From Globodera rostochiensis (lineage: Eukaryota > Nematoda > Chromadorea > Rhabditida > Heteroderidae): DNA of 64,000 bases. The notes under the pieces are model-generated. The model had not been told where the DNA came from. It searched no databases and was given only the letters and a program-made list of their open reading frames with translations. A program made the position numbers and the translations under genes. Of this stretch, positions 62,564 through 64,000 are shown piece by piece; the first letter of the stretch is position 1, and every line of letters begins with the position of its first letter. The stretch lies in the NCBI GenBank assembly GCA_018350325.1, contig JAEVLN010000003.1, forward strand, positions 4,230,745 to 4,294,744. Direction: 5' to 3'.

Positions 62564-64000
62564 TATGGAAAGTAACGCTTTAGGGCATATTACGTAACAT
62601 AAACCGATAATTAGCACCAATTTTTATCCGCCTTTTGTTGGCATTTAATTGATTGAAATTACCAAAAAATTAAGCACATATTTAAATATATCTGTCGAGT
62701 CCAAACTTAAAATTGGAATTGGACTCACTCAAAAGTGTGGTGATCTTTGGCCATAATTATTCGGCAAATGCCTCATTAGAATGTGTGAAAATTTTGCCAA
62801 AGAGTTTTGGTGAATGAATGGGGGGGGGGAAAGAAATGCCCTCCCCCCCCCACTCAGTCTCTGGAGAGTTTAATGGACGGAGGGCGGCGCGAAACGCCCC
62901 TTCGGCACCATTCTCGAAGGGAATGAATGATCTCGGGGGTTTTTTGGGGGGGGGGGGAGAACAAAAATGGGAGAAGAGCAAATGGTCTCTTCTCTTCGGC
63001 GCTGTTCGTCCCTGGAGGGGTTATGTGCATAAATGGAAGTGTACTTGGCCGGCCTCCGAATAACAAAGGAGCAACACAACACTCGAATCCCGACACGACA
63101 GAAGAAAGTATTCGCATAACGCACGTTGGGGGGGGGGGAAGAAGGAATTGTAAAGAATGGGGGGGGGCGAGTGGACGACGCCGTGGGGGAGAGGGGCGGG
63201 GATTTGAGTGAAAATAGGGGGGGAACAGTGCAACAAAGGACAAAGGGTCTGTCGGCCATTTGTCGTAATGGGAGGAGAATATTTGTCAATCTCTGCTTAA
63301 TTAATGCTTTTTGCAACCCCACAAATATAAATGGTATTATGCAAATGAATGAATTTGTGTGCATTGGCTCTGTCTCTGTGTTGGGATAAACTTTGCTTTG
63401 TAAGGTTTTTGGGGGGGGGGGGACGCCGCGGATGAGTGAGCACAACACTTTTTATGACCAAAGGGGGGGGGGACGACGAATGATTTGTTGAAAGATTTTT
63501 TGTAAAATAAAATCCATAACATTTCTTGGAATTGAAGCAGTCAAAAGATAGTAAAGAAAATTATATAAACGTTTTTTATTAAAAATTGAATAAAATTTTC
63601 CAACTTTTAAAGGATGGGAAAGGAATTTCCGACTTTAATTTCGAGGACATTTGGCGCCAAATTGTCCTAATTTGTTGATGTTTAAAGTGAGTGCCCTTTA
63701 CAGGAAGGGCAAATTTGCCAACGGTTGCCAATTTAGTCGAATTCGGCGCGAAATTCATTGGCACTTCACCATCAAATTTGGCAAAGTTGAGGGAATTCGA
63801 ATTAAAATTGTTGCTGATGTTTATTGAATATTTTTTCTTTATTAATTTGCAAAAAAATGAGGTGTTAAAAGAACGGACGGAGTGACCTTTTGCATATTTT
63901 TGCACATTTTTGGAGAGGCTCGGCTTTTCCCCAGAAATGGAGGGCGGGATTAAGAACAGCTGCTCGTCCATTCATTCACACCTCATAAGCCTAAGCCTAA
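62564..64000. other. kal-1 upstream region with many G-tracts
   Basis: Runs of 8 or more G on the + strand occur near 62821, 62948, 63127, 63410 and 63463, with C-runs near 62844. Long open frames at 62757-63450 come from this composition. An open segment at 63579-63971 (-) has no splice support or recognisable family. The last 14 bases are two GCCTAA units. Confidence 0.5.
63987..64000. repeat. Two GCCTAA telomere-type hexamers at the window end
   Basis: AAGCCTAAGCCTAA is the complement of the nematode telomere unit TTAGGC repeated twice. It is cut by the window edge. The C-rich strand runs 5'->3' to the right, opposite to the orientation expected for a right-hand chromosome end, so it is more likely interstitial. 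Confidence 0.5.

Noticed and set aside
62757..63448. Overlapping long open frames on both strands
   Set aside because: G/C homopolymer composition explains them; no splice sites, start context or family similarity.
63579..63971. 130-codon minus-strand frame
   Set aside because: No recognisable motif, AT-rich codons and no supporting splice or polyadenylation signals; could not be distinguished from chance.
63987..64000. Chromosome end
   Set aside because: Only two hexamers are visible and the strand orientation is wrong for a right-hand telomere.

Overview
The window is eukaryotic nuclear DNA, almost certainly from a nematode and most likely a plant-parasitic tylenchid of the cyst-nematode type. 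The evidence is short introns ending in the nematode TTTTCAG-like 3' splice site, several GC-AG introns, a serpentine receptor class T chemoreceptor, a CX-module protein, a BTB-BACK-MATH protein of the kind expanded in cyst nematodes, and TTAGGC-type motifs. The genus is inference. Most genes are split into exons of 30-250 nt, so the models were built by joining exons whose phases agree. They are reading-frame models without transcript evidence.

Layout. 1-3.8 kb: repeats with isolated exons. 3.8-6 kb (+): MATH-BTB gene. 7.4-8.1 kb (+): acyl-CoA-binding protein. 8.7-11 kb (-): a small four-TM protein gene and a partial TM gene. 13.2-16.2 kb (+): unrecognised gene, tRNA-Leu(CAG), leucine-rich F-box-like gene. 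17.6-22.9 kb (+): chemoreceptor gene with two huge intronic tandem arrays. 24.1-25.8 kb (+): CX-module membrane protein. 26.5-29.7 kb (-): glycerol kinase 5-like FGGY kinase. 29.9-33.8 kb (-): four-MBT-repeat protein. 34-36 kb: repeat nest with a Merlin/IS1595-type transposase fragment. 36.1-38.5 kb (-): BTB-BACK-MATH gene. 40.1-44.3 kb (+): PIG-V mannosyltransferase. 44.9-46.1 kb (+): UBE2G2/UBC-14 E2 enzyme. 46.6-48 kb (-): multi-TM protein. 48-49.5 kb: foldback and telomere-like repeats. 49.9-52.5 kb (-): a gene interrupted by a Mutator-like element. 54.2-62.6 kb (-): kal-1/anosmin (WAP plus FN3). 62.6-64 kb: G-tract-rich DNA.

The genes form no single pathway. They cover housekeeping (ACBP, PIG-V for GPI anchors, UBE2G2 for ER-associated degradation, glycerol kinase 5), chromatin (MBT), ubiquitin-ligase adaptors (two BTB/MATH proteins), chemosensation (srt) and neural extracellular matrix (kal-1). 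The most notable structures are (i) a 53-bp tandem array inside the chemoreceptor gene whose unit contains the exon's own 3' splice site and first codons, (ii) a Mutator-like element with minisatellite-filled terminal inverted repeats that splits a coding exon and is bounded by a 9-bp target duplication, and (iii) repeated use of GC-AG introns, one of them flanked by a 9-bp direct repeat.
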